A stretch of 64,000 nucleotides of DNA from JBBDSJ01 sp040905025 (GCA_040905025.1 JBBDSJ010000130.1:1-64000); one strand, 5' to 3'. Positions 25,347-34,672 are shown, counted from the first letter of the stretch. Notes: generated by a model from the letters alone, not told the origin. Translations and numbers: made by a program.

Positions 25347-27125
25347 GTTTCAATGAGGCCGCAGCGTAACGCTGCGGAAAACGCGAATGTACAACTACGC
25401 GGCCTCTTCATTTGTTGAGCTTCAATGAGGCCGCAGCGTAACGCTGCGGAAAACTGTGATGTATGGGAGTCAGATTGCGGCGTGGCTTACGCTTCAATGA
25501 GGCCGCAGCGTAACGCTGCGGAAAACAGGGTAAAACAGGTTATGAGAAAGCAGGGTAAGTCGCTTCAATGAGGCCGCAGCGTAACGCTGCGGAAAACATT
25601 GGACCAATGTATCCGGTCGTGAATTCCGGGACCATGCTTCAATGAGGCCGCAGCGTAACGCTGCGGAAAACGTGCGCCTGCTGACTGGCCTGAAGGTGCC
25701 ACTGAATGCTTCAATGAGGCCGCAGCGTAACGCTGCGGAAAACCGGAATAACCTTGCTGCTTCGCATACTCATATTGCTGCTTCAATGAGGCCGCAGCGT
25801 AACGCTGCGGAAAACACTACCGCCTGCGTCATAACATTGACATGCGCGCAGTGCTTCAATGAGGCCGCAGCGTAACGCTGCGGAAAACTGGCAGAACCAT
25901 GTGCCGCGTTTACCTGAAAGTGATGGCTTCAATGAGGCCGCAGCGTAACGCTGCGGAAAACCTCGGATGATTTAATCACCTCGCGTTCTGCGGTGCTGCT
26001 TCAATGAGGCCGCAGCGTAACGCTGCGGAAAACGCCGGTCTGGATGCTGTCCGTGGCGGGTGGTTTCCGCTTCAATGAGGCCGCAGCGTAACGCTGCGGA
26101 AAACGAGCTGCCTAAAACAGCTGTCTCGCAATGACTTCGGGCTTCAATGAGGCCGCAGCGTAACGCTGCGGAAAACCTGCCATTCGCCGCCAGACCTAAA
26201 CGGCGTCTGAACTGCTTCAATGAGGCCGCAGCGTAACGCTGCGGAAAACGCGAACTCAAATATCATTCCGAACGACGGAAGTTATTCGCTTCAATGAGGC
26301 CGCAGCGTAACGCTGCGGAAAACTGATGTGCTGGATGATTCCGAATTTAACCTTGAATCGCTTCAATGAGGCCGCAGCGTAACGCTGCGGAAAACCTCGA
26401 GCTAGATGACAAACTAACTACATTACTAACGCTTCAATGAGGCCGCAGCGTAACGCTGCGGAAAACGACTATTACCGCGCTTATCATTGCGGTTGGTCTG
26501 ATTGCTTCAATGAGGCCGCAGCGTAACGCTGCGGAAAACCCACCACGGAAACTTCCGAAGAGGGTGATCAAGCGCGCTTCAATGAGGCCGCAGCGTAACG
26601 CTGCGGAAAACTGCAACATCTCCCTAAAGTGTTAAATAGCTGAAACCGCTTCAATGAGGCCGCAGCGTAACGCTGCGGAAAACTGGTATCCCTCTGTTTC
26701 TGCTTGTTGGGCCTCGTCTGCTTCAATGAGGCCGCAGCGTAACGCTGCGGAAAACAACCGGGGCTGGTGGCCATGGGGGATGACGAACATTGCTTCAATG
26801 AGGCCGCAGCGTAACGCTGCGGAAAACCACGTGCCGGGATCACCCTCAGTGCATGGCTGAGCTGCTTCAATGAGGCCGCAGCGTAACGCTGCGGAAAACA
26901 TTATTTCGATGCATCAACTCCGACAGGTCAAGGTGCTTCAATGAGGCCGCAGCGTAACGCTGCGGAAAACNNNNNNNNNNNNNNNNNNNNNNNNNNNNNN
27001 NNNNNNNNNNNNNNNNNNNNNNNNNNNNNNNNNNNNNNNNNNNNNNNNNNNNNNNNNNNNNNNNNNNNNNAACTCCGACAGGTCAAGGTGCTTCAATGAG
27101 GCCGCAGCGTAACGCTGCGGAAAAC
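25347..27125 (-). CRISPR. CRISPR array, type I-G, 23 real repeats (24 as written)
   Basis: 36-bp repeats, + strand GCTTCAATGAGGCC...GGAAAAC, with the perfect palindrome CCGCAGCGTTACGCTGCGG (8-bp stem) in the centre. Repeat starts are 25347, 25419, 25491, 25562, 25636, 25708, 25780, 25853, 25926, 25998, 26069, 26141, 26214, 26288, 26360, 26431, 26504, 26576, 26648, 26720, 26792, 26864 and 26935. The 22 spacers are 35-38 bp and all differ. The repeat at 27090 is an assembly duplicate of 26935. The leftmost repeat begins GTTTC where all others have GCTTC, marking the old, trailer end. So the leader is on the right and crRNAs are read from the minus strand with a 5' handle ending AUUGAAGC. Confidence 0.97.
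26971..27070. other. Assembly gap (100 N) inside the CRISPR array
   Basis: The 55 bp before it (19 bp of the last spacer plus the whole repeat, 26916-26970) are repeated at 27071-27125. The true array most simply ends with one such repeat next to the leader, although the break could hide extra new spacers. Confidence 0.9.
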
Positions 27126-27327
27126 AGCTCCCTTGCTGAGCTGTACCGGACAAGCTTTCCAGCACGTTATTGCGAGCACTGTCGATTTTCTGATTTGCAT
27201 AGTATTCTCATCTCAGGTTGAGAGCCAAGATAGTAATATAACGCTTTAATTTTTAAAGAACAAAAATTCTACGAGCGCTCCCCGGTAAAATACGTAATAT
27301 CGGAGTGCTCGCGACCTCTGGGCAAAA
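27126..27327 (-). promoter_or_regulatory. CRISPR leader and cas2-array intergenic region
   Basis: About 200 bp between the leader-proximal repeat and the cas2 stop, A/T-rich at 27215-27270 (TAATATAACGCTTTAATTTT), where an array promoter reading leftward is expected. It also holds an inverted repeat, CGAGCGCTCC at 27272-27281 and GGAGTGCTCG at 27302-27311, which may be the cas operon terminator or a leader protein site. No gene is seen. Confidence 0.75.
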
Positions 27328-27618
27328 TTAAACCACTATAGCCTCCCGTTCAACCGCGTTGAAACTCTTGCCTAGACTGACCACACGCGGATCTACAGAC
27401 TCCGCTGGCCCGATGTCCAGCATCAATACATGATCAGCCTTATGGTGAATGATTTCATCGAGTGTTGCGAGTAATTCCGCATGCCGTTTGCGGCTCAGCC
27501 GACATTGAAATACGGAAAGTTGTAGCCATTCACCATAACCTTTCATTAGCTTGAATACGGCACGCCAGCGCTTGGTATCGCTGATGTCATAGGTCACGAT
27601 ATAAAGATGTTCGTCCAT
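27328..27618 (-). CDS. cas2: Cas2, spacer acquisition
   Basis: 96 residues, normal for Cas2. The start MDEHLYIVTYDISDTKRWRA has the conserved beta-strand and YDI(S/T)D metal-site aspartates, and YGEWLQLSVFQCRLS is the second conserved strand. Cas2 dimers bridge two Cas1 dimers in the integration complex. It is 4 bp downstream of cas4-cas1 and is the last cas gene before the leader. Confidence 0.96.
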   Translation of the reverse strand: MDEHLYIVTYDISDTKRWRAVFKLMKGYGEWLQLSVFQCRLSRKRHAELLATLDEIIHHKADHVLMLDIGPAESVDPRVVSLGKSFNAVEREAIVV

Positions 27619-27622
27619 TTTG

Positions 27623-29347
27623 TCACCGCGTTATAAAATTGGGGTAGTCAGGAATCTCGCCAAGCAGAAAACGACCGAGCAACCGCGCCTGTATTTCCAG
27701 CAAGCGTCGATAGCTGACTTTGTATCCGAATAAAGGATGTGTCACTTCTTGGCTCAAGCGTCTTTCAAAGCCGGCGATAAAGCGTTTACGGCCATCGTTG
27801 GTTAACGACACGCTGCCGGCAACGGATATGAAATCACTGGGCCGGACTTCGCCATTATTGATTGCCATGATAACACTGGAATCCGCAATAATCGGCCGAA
27901 ACGGTTCCATTAAATCCAGTGCCAGCGCGGGCCGACCATAACGCGGTTGATGATAAAAGCCACAGTAGGGATCCAGCCCGACAGCTGATATCGTGACTGA
28001 CCAAGTGCGTACCAACAGACTGTAGGCATAAGACAGCATGGCGTTGACCGGGTCGGTAGGCGGCCGACGGTTGCGTTGCGTAAAATCAAATTTTAACGAA
28101 GCCGCGTCTTCATTATCTTTTTTTATAAGTTTGTCAAAATTGCCAAAGTAACGTGACGCGGCATTGCCTTCGACGCCGAGCAAGGTTTGTAAATCCCGGG
28201 CACGGGTGCTGCTATCAATATCCTGTTTGAAGCTGTCAATCAGCCGGGTATTGTCAGTTTCTTCGTCGCGCCAGTTGCGGCGCATAAAGGTACGGCTGTT
28301 TTGTATCTTGGCTTTCACCAGACTGCGTGCAATACGCAAACAAATTAGCGGATCGAAACTGGCGCGATACTGGGCGGCACGCAGCTCGATATTTTTATGC
28401 CCCACGCCATGGCTGTGTCCGAGAAACCAGCCGCCATAAGAATGCCAGGTGATCGGGATCTCCCGGCGCATCAGCTCATGCATCGTTGGCGTTGTTACAT
28501 AGATATTGCCCATCAACACCAATTGTGACACTTCGGCAAGTCTTGCCGTATTTACTTTCTTGTCCTCAATGAGAATTTCAAGCGTCTCGCCACGCTTTTT
28601 CACTGACGCACTGTGTGCCTGCACATACAGTGGCAGCGCTTCATGATGGCCCACAAACAACGGCCGGGGTTCGGGGCCAAACCGGTTCAGAAAATTTACT
28701 TCATCCGGCAGGCAAATACCCACCAGGGAACAGCGCGGACACTTGGGGCTATCTTCAAGTGGTGGGGGTGATTGGCCACCGGCCGCAATCAGGCGCAGAC
28801 CATTGATTGCATTCAGTGTTGTTGCCCGTAATTCGTCATCAAATTCAACACGAACGCGTTCTTTTGAAGCCGCAAAATAAAGCAGGCCTTCATTACATTC
28901 ATAGCCGTGCTCTTCCAGCAACATACCCTGCACGCACACCTGTACGCGTTCCGGATCATAAGCACCCCTGGCCACATGCGGGCGTTTACCGCGTTTGTAA
29001 TCCACCGGTACAACTTTATTGCCTTCGCCCTCAATCAAATCGATTTTGGCGATGAGCCCGAGCCGGTTGGAAGACAACGTAATCGAGCGGGCCTGGTAAG
29101 GTTCCTCATCCGCTGTGTCTGCATCAGGCTCGGGCAAATCACCACCGGGCTTGTCAACACGCCGGTGCTGGTAACGGCCATCGACCGTATCGACGGAATC
29201 CGCCCACTCCCCTTGCACCCATTCCAGATAGGCCAGGCGCGGGCAGTATTGGTACTCATTGACCATACGCGCCGGGATCAGCGGCAGATCACCGGAAAAC
29301 TCAGGGAAGGGTAGCGCCAGTTCGGCCTGTGATTCGCTCACGGGCAA
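27623..29347 (-). CDS. cas4-cas1: Cas4-Cas1 fusion protein
   Basis: 574 residues. The Cas4 half (about 1-220) has four iron-sulfur cysteines: Cys35 in QYCPRLAYLEW and Cys203, Cys206, Cys212 in CPRCSLVGIC. Its RecB nuclease residues are Asp103 (KIDLIEG) and Asp116/Lys118 (PVDYKRGK). The Cas1 half (about 235-574) has IPITWHSYGGWFLG, NAMLSYAYSLLVRTW, GLDPYCGFYHQPRYGRPALA (metal-binding His) and LMEPFRPIIAD. Cas4 trims prespacers and checks the PAM, Cas1 integrates them. The fusion is characteristic of type I-G and relatives. Confidence 0.96.
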   Translation of the reverse strand: MPVSESQAELALPFPEFSGDLPLIPARMVNEYQYCPRLAYLEWVQGEWADSVDTVDGRYQHRRVDKPGGDLPEPDADTADEEPYQARSITLSSNRLGLIAKIDLIEGEGNKVVPVDYKRGKRPHVARGAYDPERVQVCVQGMLLEEHGYECNEGLLYFAASKERVRVEFDDELRATTLNAINGLRLIAAGGQSPPPLEDSPKCPRCSLVGICLPDEVNFLNRFGPEPRPLFVGHHEALPLYVQAHSASVKKRGETLEILIEDKKVNTARLAEVSQLVLMGNIYVTTPTMHELMRREIPITWHSYGGWFLGHSHGVGHKNIELRAAQYRASFDPLICLRIARSLVKAKIQNSRTFMRRNWRDEETDNTRLIDSFKQDIDSSTRARDLQTLLGVEGNAASRYFGNFDKLIKKDNEDAASLKFDFTQRNRRPPTDPVNAMLSYAYSLLVRTWSVTISAVGLDPYCGFYHQPRYGRPALALDLMEPFRPIIADSSVIMAINNGEVRPSDFISVAGSVSLTNDGRKRFIAGFERRLSQEVTHPLFGYKVSYRRLLEIQARLLGRFLLGEIPDYPNFITR

Positions 29348-29457
29348 TCCTTAGCTTGTTGATATTCCTAAAGAATAGCAGGGTATCCCGAAAATTCCGG
29401 AAAAGTTGAAAACAAGGCCTGCTCCACAGCAGATATTAAGGCTATCAGGCCGACATG

Positions 29458-29477
29458 TTGTTATACTTGTATAGCAA
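29458..29477 (+). promoter_or_regulatory. Probable operator of the toxin-antitoxin pair
   Basis: Near-palindrome TTG-n-TATAC-TT-GTATA-n-CAA, centred 24 bases before the antitoxin ATG. Ribbon-helix-helix antitoxins usually repress their own promoter at such sites. Confidence 0.6.
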
Positions 29478-29490
29478 ATGGAGAAATAAC

Positions 29491-29697
29491 ATGCTAGCCA
29501 TAAGACTCCCACCGGAAATAGAGCAGCGGCTTGCCGAGCTTGCCAAGCGCACTGGCCGCAGTAAAACCTATTACGCCCGTGAAGCGATCCTTGAGCATCT
29601 GGATGACCTCGAGGATTATTATCTTGCGGCATCACGTGTAGAGGAAGAACGTTTGTCACTGGAAGACGTGGAGCGCCGACTTGGGCTGGAAGATTGA
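29491..29697 (+). CDS. Ribbon-helix-helix (CopG/RelB-type) antitoxin
   Basis: 68 residues. MLAIRLPPEIEQRLAELAKR is the ribbon plus first helix, and TGRSKTYYAREAILEHLDDLEDYYLA the second helix and linker. An acidic C-terminal tail would wrap the toxin. An RBS-like GGAG precedes the ATG by about seven bases. It overlaps the toxin gene by 17 bp, a normal coupling for type II pairs. It is on the strand opposite all cas genes, between cas4-cas1 and csb2. Confidence 0.9.
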   Translation: MLAIRLPPEIEQRLAELAKRTGRSKTYYAREAILEHLDDLEDYYLAASRVEEERLSLEDVERRLGLED

Positions 29698-29950
29698 ATT
29701 TGTCAGCAGTGCTGAAAAAGACCTGAAGAAAGTCGGTCCTGAAGCAAGCCGCCGCATCATCCGTTTTCTTCGTGAACGAATCATAAAACTTGATAACCCG
29801 CGTGCTTTGGGCGAACCGTTACACGGACCGGAGCTAGGCAAATTCTGGAAATACCGCATAGGTCAATACCGAATCATCGCATCAATAGAAGATAGCGAAC
29901 TGGTGATACTGGTTGTGCGTATTGGGCATAGAAGTCAGGTGTATCGTTGA
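29681..29950 (+). CDS. RelE/ParE-superfamily toxin
   Basis: 89 residues, starting at a TTG codon (29681) inside the antitoxin gene. No in-frame ATG or GTG gives the conserved start GWKIEFVSSAEKDLKKVG. Other family features are LGEPLHGPELGKFWKYRIGQYRIIASIED and the terminal VVRIGHRSQVYR. The basic and aromatic residues (Lys, Arg, Tyr) fit a RelE-type mRNA endonuclease more than a ParE gyrase poison, but this is not certain. The gene ends 19 bp before the end of csb2. Confidence 0.88.
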   Translation: MGWKIEFVSSAEKDLKKVGPEASRRIIRFLRERIIKLDNPRALGEPLHGPELGKFWKYRIGQYRIIASIEDSELVILVVRIGHRSQVYR

Positions 29951-29959
29951 TTTTTGAAA

Positions 29960-29998
29960 TTAGACCAACTCAGGAAACTTCATTTTCAGTTGGTCTAA
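29960..29998. terminator. Bidirectional terminator shared by toxin and csb2, overlapping the csb2 stop
   Basis: TTAGACCAACT at 29960-29970 pairs perfectly with AGTTGGTCTAA at 29988-29998 (11 bp, 17-base loop). Four further A on one side and T-rich sequence on the other make it work in both directions. The last nine csb2 codons lie inside the hairpin. Confidence 0.8.
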
Positions 29999-31460
29999 AA
30001 AGACCTAGTCCGAAATGACAGCCAAAGCCCAATGCCAATGGACCGCTGACTGGTTCGGAAAAAGATATACGCCAAAAGCTGCCTTGGCGATCCGGCTGAG
30101 CTAACCCGCGTTTATTTCGAAAACGACTAAAATGGATAGGCTTGCGCTCACGGCCTTTGATGCGGATTGATTCCAGTCGTTCTAGCTTGATTGGTTCCGG
30201 GAATCCACGCTCCCGGCATTCGCGACGAATCTGATCTTCAACAGTATAGTTTTTCTTGCAATGCCAGGGGTGTAGATAAGGCGTGATGGATTGCCATTTG
30301 GTCGAGTGGGTAAGCAAGGAGCTACTATTTTCGTTGCCAATGCTTTCCAGCACCAGTCGCCATTCACCACCATCACGACTCCAGATTCGGTTGAGTTTCT
30401 CCACAACCCGACGCTGTTCACTGTCCATGCTTGCAGGGACGTGTAGCAGTAATCTGTCAATGTAACCACTGTCATTGGAGTCCCAGGGCAGGTAGAAGGC
30501 ATGACTGTGGCGATTGTCTTCCGCCAAACCGTGTCCTGAAAATATGGCAGGAATGTTATCCGCGCCAAATTTTCTTTTGGCCTGGCTCATGACAGCCTGC
30601 CGCAACAGTTCACCGATGCGCAGGCTGTCTTCAGCCCGTGGCAAAGGTTTACCGATAACAAGAAATTGTGCGGTAGTGGCCGAAGGTGCTATCGCCTTAG
30701 GTATCATTCGCTTTGGCCGTAATGCATCGACCGGCCGTAGGTAGGTGACCTTTTGCGCGGCGGGTGGCTGGTTCCAGCCTTGTTTGCGTAGATCAGCAGT
30801 GTCGATGGAAAGAGCATCCAGGAGATTGTCCGGTAGAGTTGCCCCCAGTTTCTTTATTGCTTTTTTGTCGGTGAGGAAGCGTTCGCGGATGGCCTCATAC
30901 TCTAGTTTCGGCAAACCGGTATAGAGTGAGATAGCTTCGCCTTTTAGCTCGCCGGTATCAGTGTCTAATGCTTCATTACCCGGCCTGCAATTTGGTTCAT
31001 GCGGTTCGTCAATGCGCGTTGCTTCCACCCATGATTCTGCGCGACCCAGATAGCCCATTACGGCTAATAGATCATCAAGTAAAGCAGTCTGCTCATCCGG
31101 TAATGTCAAATTTGGCCAGCTAACGGTGAGCGGCTGATTCTTCTCGACCGCTGTGAAAGCATCAAATATGAGCGATGTTTTATCCACTGCAAACTGGGGC
31201 ATGTAGTGGCGCGTGTGACTGTGACTGGCAGCTGGCAAGCAATATTCGGGTAGTTCTTCTGTGAGCGATTCAATCAGGGTTAGTAGTGTTGCTTCCGTAT
31301 GCTTGCCGGTTTCTTTGATCTTGTGATGCCAGGTTGCAATCAAGGCGCGCAGTATGCGCCAGGGTTCCGGTGGCCAGGCAACTGCGCCTTCGTTGACATG
31401 CCTGTCCCATGGGGTGGCGTGGTAGCGTCCTGCAGGAAAAGTGAAGGCGAGTGTTAGCAT
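29970..31460 (-). CDS. csb2: Csb2 (Cas5-Cas6 fusion of type I-G)
   Basis: 496 residues of the GSU0054/Csb2 family. The N-terminus FPAGRYHATPWDRHVNEGA followed by WPPEPWRILRALIATWHHK is diagnostic. The C-terminus GPLALGFGCHFGLGLF is the glycine-rich loop of RAMP folds. In type I-G this protein combines the Cas5 cap with the Cas6 crRNA endonuclease. It begins 3 bp after the csb1 stop. The 3' end is embedded in a terminator, so the transcript from cas3 may end here unless read-through supplies cas4-cas1. Confidence 0.93.
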   Translation of the reverse strand: MLTLAFTFPAGRYHATPWDRHVNEGAVAWPPEPWRILRALIATWHHKIKETGKHTEATLLTLIESLTEELPEYCLPAASHSHTRHYMPQFAVDKTSLIFDAFTAVEKNQPLTVSWPNLTLPDEQTALLDDLLAVMGYLGRAESWVEATRIDEPHEPNCRPGNEALDTDTGELKGEAISLYTGLPKLEYEAIRERFLTDKKAIKKLGATLPDNLLDALSIDTADLRKQGWNQPPAAQKVTYLRPVDALRPKRMIPKAIAPSATTAQFLVIGKPLPRAEDSLRIGELLRQAVMSQAKRKFGADNIPAIFSGHGLAEDNRHSHAFYLPWDSNDSGYIDRLLLHVPASMDSEQRRVVEKLNRIWSRDGGEWRLVLESIGNENSSSLLTHSTKWQSITPYLHPWHCKKNYTVEDQIRRECRERGFPEPIKLERLESIRIKGRERKPIHFSRFRNKRGLAQPDRQGSFWRISFSEPVSGPLALGFGCHFGLGLFRPTENEVS

Positions 31461-31463
31461 GGT

Positions 31464-32489
31464 TTAGTCCTCGCTGCTCTCGTCATCACCTTTCTTGCCT
31501 TTCTTTGCTTTGCCTCCACCTGTATATTTTACAATAGTTTGCTCGAAACCAGCTTCGCTCTTGGCTTTGTCTATCAAAGTCGGCAATGCGTCAACAAGTT
31601 CTTGCAGAGATGGTAAATCGAAACCTTGTGGGCGCTTGATGTCAATGCGCTCACATTCGAGATCGCAGGCAGTGCGCAGGCGCAAGCCTGTATCCAGAAA
31701 GGCCTGGATTTTATAGAGCGCAACCGCTATAAGGAGCTGGTAAATGTTGTCGCCAAAGCCATAACCCCGTAGTTGTGCCAGATCAAGGTTGAAGTAGGCA
31801 CTGATTTCCGGTGATACAAATTCGTCGCGAGAGAAAGGCACATTGCCGTACCCTTCTTTGGCACTCTTACCCTCACCCTGGTTACCCGGCTGGACAATAT
31901 CATTCTTCACGCCGCCGCTCGCTGCTACCTTTATGTTCTTAGCTTCAATGAAAGCAGATAGTGCACGTGGTAACCGTAGCCGACCGCCGGCAAGTTCACC
32001 TTTCGCAAGAAACACTCCATGTAATAGAGCATTAATATCAAGGTAGAGCAATACAGACGCTAATTTGCGCAGATCTACAATACCTTTATCCAAAGCAGCG
32101 AGTTCAGATTTTAAAACATCAAACACCGGTGTCTTCTTTCCCTCATTGTCTACTGCTTCGAGAATATAGGGTGAATTAATCCGATGCGCTTCCAGCACGG
32201 AATTCGTCAGTGGCTTACCATCCTTGTCATTGACTTTGATGACGGATAGCCCCTTGAGTGGTCCAACCCAATCGTCGGCAACCTTGTCCCAGCAGACGAC
32301 TTCTAGGCGATTCGCCATGCTCTGGGCGGATTCCACCAGTAACATGGGCGTACCGTCAGGACCATCGTACTGAGCGGCACCAATTTCCGGGAAGCCGGTG
32401 GGTTGAAAACGGGTACCCTGTAACGGTTTAAGTTTTGCCTCTAATAAGAGGCGGGGAGCATTGTCGATAGTGGAAAGATTGAGGCTCAT
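31464..32489 (-). CDS. csb1: Csb1 (Cas7 backbone of type I-G Cascade)
   Basis: 341 residues. I chose the ATG at 32487-32489 because AAGGAG lies just upstream and MSLNLSTIDNAPRLLLEAKL is the usual start. An upstream ATG would add ten residues. Family segments include GTRFQPTGFPEIGAAQYDGP and LLVESAQSMANRLE. Multiple copies would coat the crRNA guide. The C-terminus is a lysine/glycine-rich tail (GGGKAKKGKKGDDESSED). Confidence 0.93.
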   Translation of the reverse strand: MSLNLSTIDNAPRLLLEAKLKPLQGTRFQPTGFPEIGAAQYDGPDGTPMLLVESAQSMANRLEVVCWDKVADDWVGPLKGLSVIKVNDKDGKPLTNSVLEAHRINSPYILEAVDNEGKKTPVFDVLKSELAALDKGIVDLRKLASVLLYLDINALLHGVFLAKGELAGGRLRLPRALSAFIEAKNIKVAASGGVKNDIVQPGNQGEGKSAKEGYGNVPFSRDEFVSPEISAYFNLDLAQLRGYGFGDNIYQLLIAVALYKIQAFLDTGLRLRTACDLECERIDIKRPQGFDLPSLQELVDALPTLIDKAKSEAGFEQTIVKYTGGGKAKKGKKGDDESSED

Positions 32490-32515
32490 AGTTTTTCTCC
32501 TTGGATCAATTTGAA

Positions 32516-34672
32516 TCAAACAGTGGTGGCCATATTGGCCTCAGTTTCGGGTTCTTCTAACAGGTTGCGGGCAAGTGTGCCGGTTGCGCCGTAGCGCAAC
32601 GGAATTAACAATGCTGCGGTAGCACGTTCTGCTCTGATACCAGCAAGTGTTGGAACGATCCCGGTCTTGGCAAAATATGGCGCTAAGCCAGATGCACGCA
32701 GACGCCGATATGCGATTTGCACGGCCTTATTGCCCTGGTTGCCTGCGCCAAGCTGAGCCAGCATTCCTGTCGGAATGGGAAGTTCGTCTGTTACACCGAG
32801 ATAGCCCAGATTCTGGAGAATATGGTTGGGCGTAAGCGCCAGTTTCATCAATCCGAAAGCCGCTGGCAGCGCTCCATCACCTGCCGAGCGATCCGTGTCT
32901 TTCGGAATATCGCAAAGGCTCAGGCCTGGCAGGAGCGATGCGATGCGTCTATCCATGTAGTCGTCCTGTAAAAAAGCGGCAATATCGTCGAGGGTGGCGC
33001 CAGCAGGACTCGCTAGAGGTTTGTCTTTCATGCCCAGCTTATTTGTAAGCCACAGTCGGCGCTCCAGCAGTGAATACAATGTATCGATCAAGCGAGCTTT
33101 CTGGCCGGAATGGAAACGTACAGTTTCATTTGAATCAGGCGTCATCCATTGAGAAAACTTACGCTCTACCGGGAAAAGTTGCGCGCGCAATGGCAAAGGC
33201 TGATCTCCAACACCATGCAAGCCGGCCAAAGCTTTGGCAATGCGAAACTCGGGAGTGCCATCATCCGCCTCGTTCACCCAATGTTCGGATAATTGCGGAA
33301 CAGGATTGATTTCCTCGCGGACTTTCTGGCTTGTAGCCATCGCTTGGTGTATATCGTCAAGCAGTATGATTAAGGATTGTATTTCGGCTTTGTTAGGCTT
33401 GTGGCCGGACAGATCAAATAATCGATCTTCCAGCTGACGGCACAGCATCAAGAAGCGATTGGGTGTGTTATCTCCACGACAAAATTTGCGGAACCGATTA
33501 AGCCAATTATGTTTGTCGAGTTCATCCAGAAGATTTGATTGGGGTTCGTCGCTGACCTGCACGCGCGACAGAGGCGTGGCAAAATAGGATCTGCCGTTGC
33601 GTTCTAACAGCCCGTACCGTTGGAAGCTACCTATGCCACGATAGCCTCCTAAATGATGCACGGCACGAACAAAGTCCAAAGCGTCGTGTGCGGGTTTCCT
33701 TCCCAGCGCCACCCGGCCTTCGGCCAGCAAGGCGCGAGTTTCGGTATAGCTGGCAGGCTGCCGCCACAGAGGCAACCACATCTCTCCCCTCGGCTTGCTT
33801 GCATCACCTTTTGCATAACTTCCCGCACCAGCACAAACAGCATGTACTGTGAACGGGTAGCTCAGAATCCCTGCGGGATCATTGGCACTTCGCCGTACGG
33901 CTGCACTGGCAAAAACTAGTGTGCCCTCAAGAGTAAGGATGTAATCCCATGGATTAACTCCAGCCCGATTGTCTTCGAAACCGACTGAAGCGTTTAATCC
34001 ACCAGCATCGGACGGTGAAAAATGCCCAGGAGTCTGGTTCATCGCTATATCGGGCAATACGTGGCCGAACAACGATGCTGACAAGGCTGCATCGTGTTTC
34101 CTGTCAGCGACACAAGCTACAATTTGTTGTGCAAAACCCGAAACATAGCTTCCACTTCCTTCATTGCCACCAGTGCCCAGCAGAGGCGGAAACTTACGGT
34201 CATCACCTGTGAGGAGGTAGCAAGTGTCCAACCATTCCAGCAGACGGTCTGGCAGTTCGGAGCGACAAATACGCAACAGTTCAAGTTTCTCTTCGTCGGA
34301 CGGCTTTTCATGAATTCCGTACCGCAGAAGTATGCCGCGAACAAGCTGGATCATATCGCGAAATGACTGCAATCGCTCCTTATCCGATACTTCCATTTGA
34401 GATAAAGCCTCCCGCGCGGTTTTCTCTGAGGCACCTTTATAAAAGCCGGAACGAGCACCCCACGGCGCAACTAATGGGGTGGGTTCGTAGTCATTCAAAA
34501 AGAAGTCAAGGACACTCTGTTCATCGAGAGGCGTTAACAACACGAATAGATCGCCGCGCCAGCAGCCACGAGTTTCGGGATACTTAGCAGACAGCAGACG
34601 TAGAATGCCCAGCGCCTTCAGGTAATTGGCAAGAGGCGTTGGAGTGCAGCCAGGGAGCATGATTTCATTCAT
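32516..34672 (-). CDS. csx17: Csx17 (Cas8-type large subunit of type I-G)
   Basis: 718 residues from the ATG at 34670-34672, which overlaps the cas3 stop by 8 bp (an upstream ATG at 34759 lies inside cas3 and is not conserved). The start LPGCTPTPLANYLKALGILR and the middle VHHLGGYRGIGSFQRYGLLER are characteristic of the Csx17 family. It is thought to act as Cas8 in PAM recognition. Position between cas3 and csb1 is standard. No nuclease motif is seen. Confidence 0.92.
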   Translation of the reverse strand: MNEIMLPGCTPTPLANYLKALGILRLLSAKYPETRGCWRGDLFVLLTPLDEQSVLDFFLNDYEPTPLVAPWGARSGFYKGASEKTAREALSQMEVSDKERLQSFRDMIQLVRGILLRYGIHEKPSDEEKLELLRICRSELPDRLLEWLDTCYLLTGDDRKFPPLLGTGGNEGSGSYVSGFAQQIVACVADRKHDAALSASLFGHVLPDIAMNQTPGHFSPSDAGGLNASVGFEDNRAGVNPWDYILTLEGTLVFASAAVRRSANDPAGILSYPFTVHAVCAGAGSYAKGDASKPRGEMWLPLWRQPASYTETRALLAEGRVALGRKPAHDALDFVRAVHHLGGYRGIGSFQRYGLLERNGRSYFATPLSRVQVSDEPQSNLLDELDKHNWLNRFRKFCRGDNTPNRFLMLCRQLEDRLFDLSGHKPNKAEIQSLIILLDDIHQAMATSQKVREEINPVPQLSEHWVNEADDGTPEFRIAKALAGLHGVGDQPLPLRAQLFPVERKFSQWMTPDSNETVRFHSGQKARLIDTLYSLLERRLWLTNKLGMKDKPLASPAGATLDDIAAFLQDDYMDRRIASLLPGLSLCDIPKDTDRSAGDGALPAAFGLMKLALTPNHILQNLGYLGVTDELPIPTGMLAQLGAGNQGNKAVQIAYRRLRASGLAPYFAKTGIVPTLAGIRAERATAALLIPLRYGATGTLARNLLEEPETEANMATTV

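Noticed and set aside
25565..26901. Several open frames through the CRISPR array with repeated peptide units such as RFPQRYAAASLK
   Set aside because: They are translations of the repeat itself on either strand. The array has no stops in some frames because the repeat-spacer unit is close to 72 bp.
27090..27125. A 24th CRISPR repeat
   Set aside because: It and the 19 bp before it are identical to 26916-26970 across a 100-N gap, the same duplicate seen at the other three gaps.
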